From Deltaproteobacteria bacterium (lineage in GTDB: Bacteria > Desulfobacterota > Desulfarculia > Adiutricales > Adiutricaceae), in the NCBI GenBank assembly GCA_031257955.1, contig JAIRNQ010000078.1, forward strand, positions 1 to 23,196: a stretch of DNA of 23,196 bases. The letters run 5' to 3'. The translations under genes were made by a program, and so were the position numbers. Shown here in pieces: positions 22,568-23,196 of the stretch (its first letter is position 1; each line of letters starts with the position of its first letter). The notes under the pieces were generated by a model. The model saw only the letters and a list, made by a program, of their open reading frames with translations. It made no database searches and had not been told where the DNA came from.

Positions 22568-23196
22568 ATGCGCGACAGGACGGATTTTAAGAAGGCCAGG
22601 CGGGTGGTCGTCAAAATAGGGAGCTCGCAGCTTTGCGAGAAGGAAGCCCTTTCCTACGACCGTTTTCGGGCCCTGGCCAACCAGGTGGCCCAGATCCGGC
22701 GTCGGGGCCTTGAGGTGGTTTTGGTCTCCTCCGGGGCCGTACCCGCCGGGATGGCCAAATTGGGCCTTTCCTCCAGGCCTAAAACCCTAAAGCTTAAGCA
22801 GGTCTGCGCCTCCGCCGGCCAAGTCAGTCTGATGTCAGCCTGGGACAAGGCTTTGGCGGTTTTCGATCTAAAATGCGCTCAGATACTATTGACTGCCGAA
22901 GACTTAGCCGACCGGCGAAGGTTCCTGAACGCCAGAAACACCATGATCTCGCTTGTGGAGATGGGCGTGGTGCCCATCGTCAACGAAAACGACACCGTGG
23001 CCGTGGAGGAACTGAAAGTCGGCGACAACGACACCTTGGGCTCGATGGTGGCCAGTTTGGTCGAGGCCGATCTCTTCATCAACCTGACCGACTCGGACGG
23101 CCTCTACGAGACCGATCCCCGGACCGACCCCAACGCCGCCATGGTAACGGAAGTGACCGAGCCGGACGAGCGACTTTTGGATAAAGCCGGCGACGG
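22568..23196 (+). CDS. proB: Glutamate 5-kinase (5' part, cut by window end)
   Basis: ProB phosphorylates glutamate with ATP, the first step of proline synthesis. The 209 visible residues cover most of the amino-acid kinase domain: VVVKIGSSQL (13-22), VLVSSGAVPAGMA (51-63), the conserved QLL-type segment AQILLTAEDLADRRRFLNAR, VPIVNENDTVAVEELKVGDND (136-155, discontinuous family marks) and INLTDSDGLYETDPR (171-185). The frame is open to the window edge; the rest of the kinase domain and any C-terminal PUA domain lie beyond. ATG 22568 is used; GGGAGAG lies about 16 nt upstream, further than ideal. Confidence 0.95.
   Translation, partial: MRDRTDFKKARRVVVKIGSSQLCEKEALSYDRFRALANQVAQIRRRGLEVVLVSSGAVPAGMAKLGLSSRPKTLKLKQVCASAGQVSLMSAWDKALAVFDLKCAQILLTAEDLADRRRFLNARNTMISLVEMGVVPIVNENDTVAVEELKVGDNDTLGSMVASLVEADLFINLTDSDGLYETDPRTDPNAAMVTEVTEPDERLLDKAGD

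Overview
The window looks like part of a GC-rich (visibly near 60%) Gram-negative bacterial chromosome. The gene order ispE, tRNA-Gln, prs, rplY, together with a MacAB-type exporter, a LysM lipoprotein and formate-tetrahydrofolate ligase, fits a deltaproteobacterium/Desulfobacterota-like organism. That assignment is an inference from gene order and protein style; no marker in the window settles it.

Left part (1-1548): a gene-poor stretch with a 40-bp tandem repeat, a sigma70-like promoter with a hairpin at its start site, one small XRE-type regulator (527-844), a decayed second copy of its 3' end (876-1020), a possible 34-residue ORF and a G-rich nested repeat. Plus-strand housekeeping block (1549-9157): priA (with unusual insertions), a DUF1015 protein preceded by a possible two-state RNA leader, ispE (N-terminally extended by a 75-bp tandem repeat), tRNA-Gln(UUG), prs and rplY. 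These serve replication restart, isoprenoid precursor synthesis, PRPP supply and translation. A nitroreductase (9509-10042) stands alone between two intrinsic terminators.

Centre (10043-12932): a 1.1-kb intergenic region holds an 18-bp perfect palindrome, a near-consensus sigma70 promoter and about 260 nt of apparently structured, non-coding sequence ending in an intrinsic terminator, then formate-tetrahydrofolate ligase (fhs). The short transcript is the best candidate for something undescribed: either a free RNA (6S-like layout) or a terminator-controlled fhs leader.

Minus-strand block (13157-19683): a three-gene MacA/MacB-like export operon (adaptor, ATPase, permease), the bifunctional NAD(P)H-hydrate repair enzyme Nnr, and a Sel1-repeat protein, the last two separated by four copies of an 87-bp repeat. 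Right part (20463-23196): a DUF2156-type protein whose last 21 codons plus stop have been triplicated in tandem, a LysM lipoprotein, a palindrome-rich leader and the 5' part of proB.

A theme runs through the window: six separate tandem arrays with different units (24, 40, 69, 75, 87 and about 130 bp) sit in or at the edges of intergenic gaps, and several proteins (PriA, IspE, MacA-like adaptor) carry Gly/Pro/Ala-rich additions. This suggests a lineage prone to local tandem duplication.
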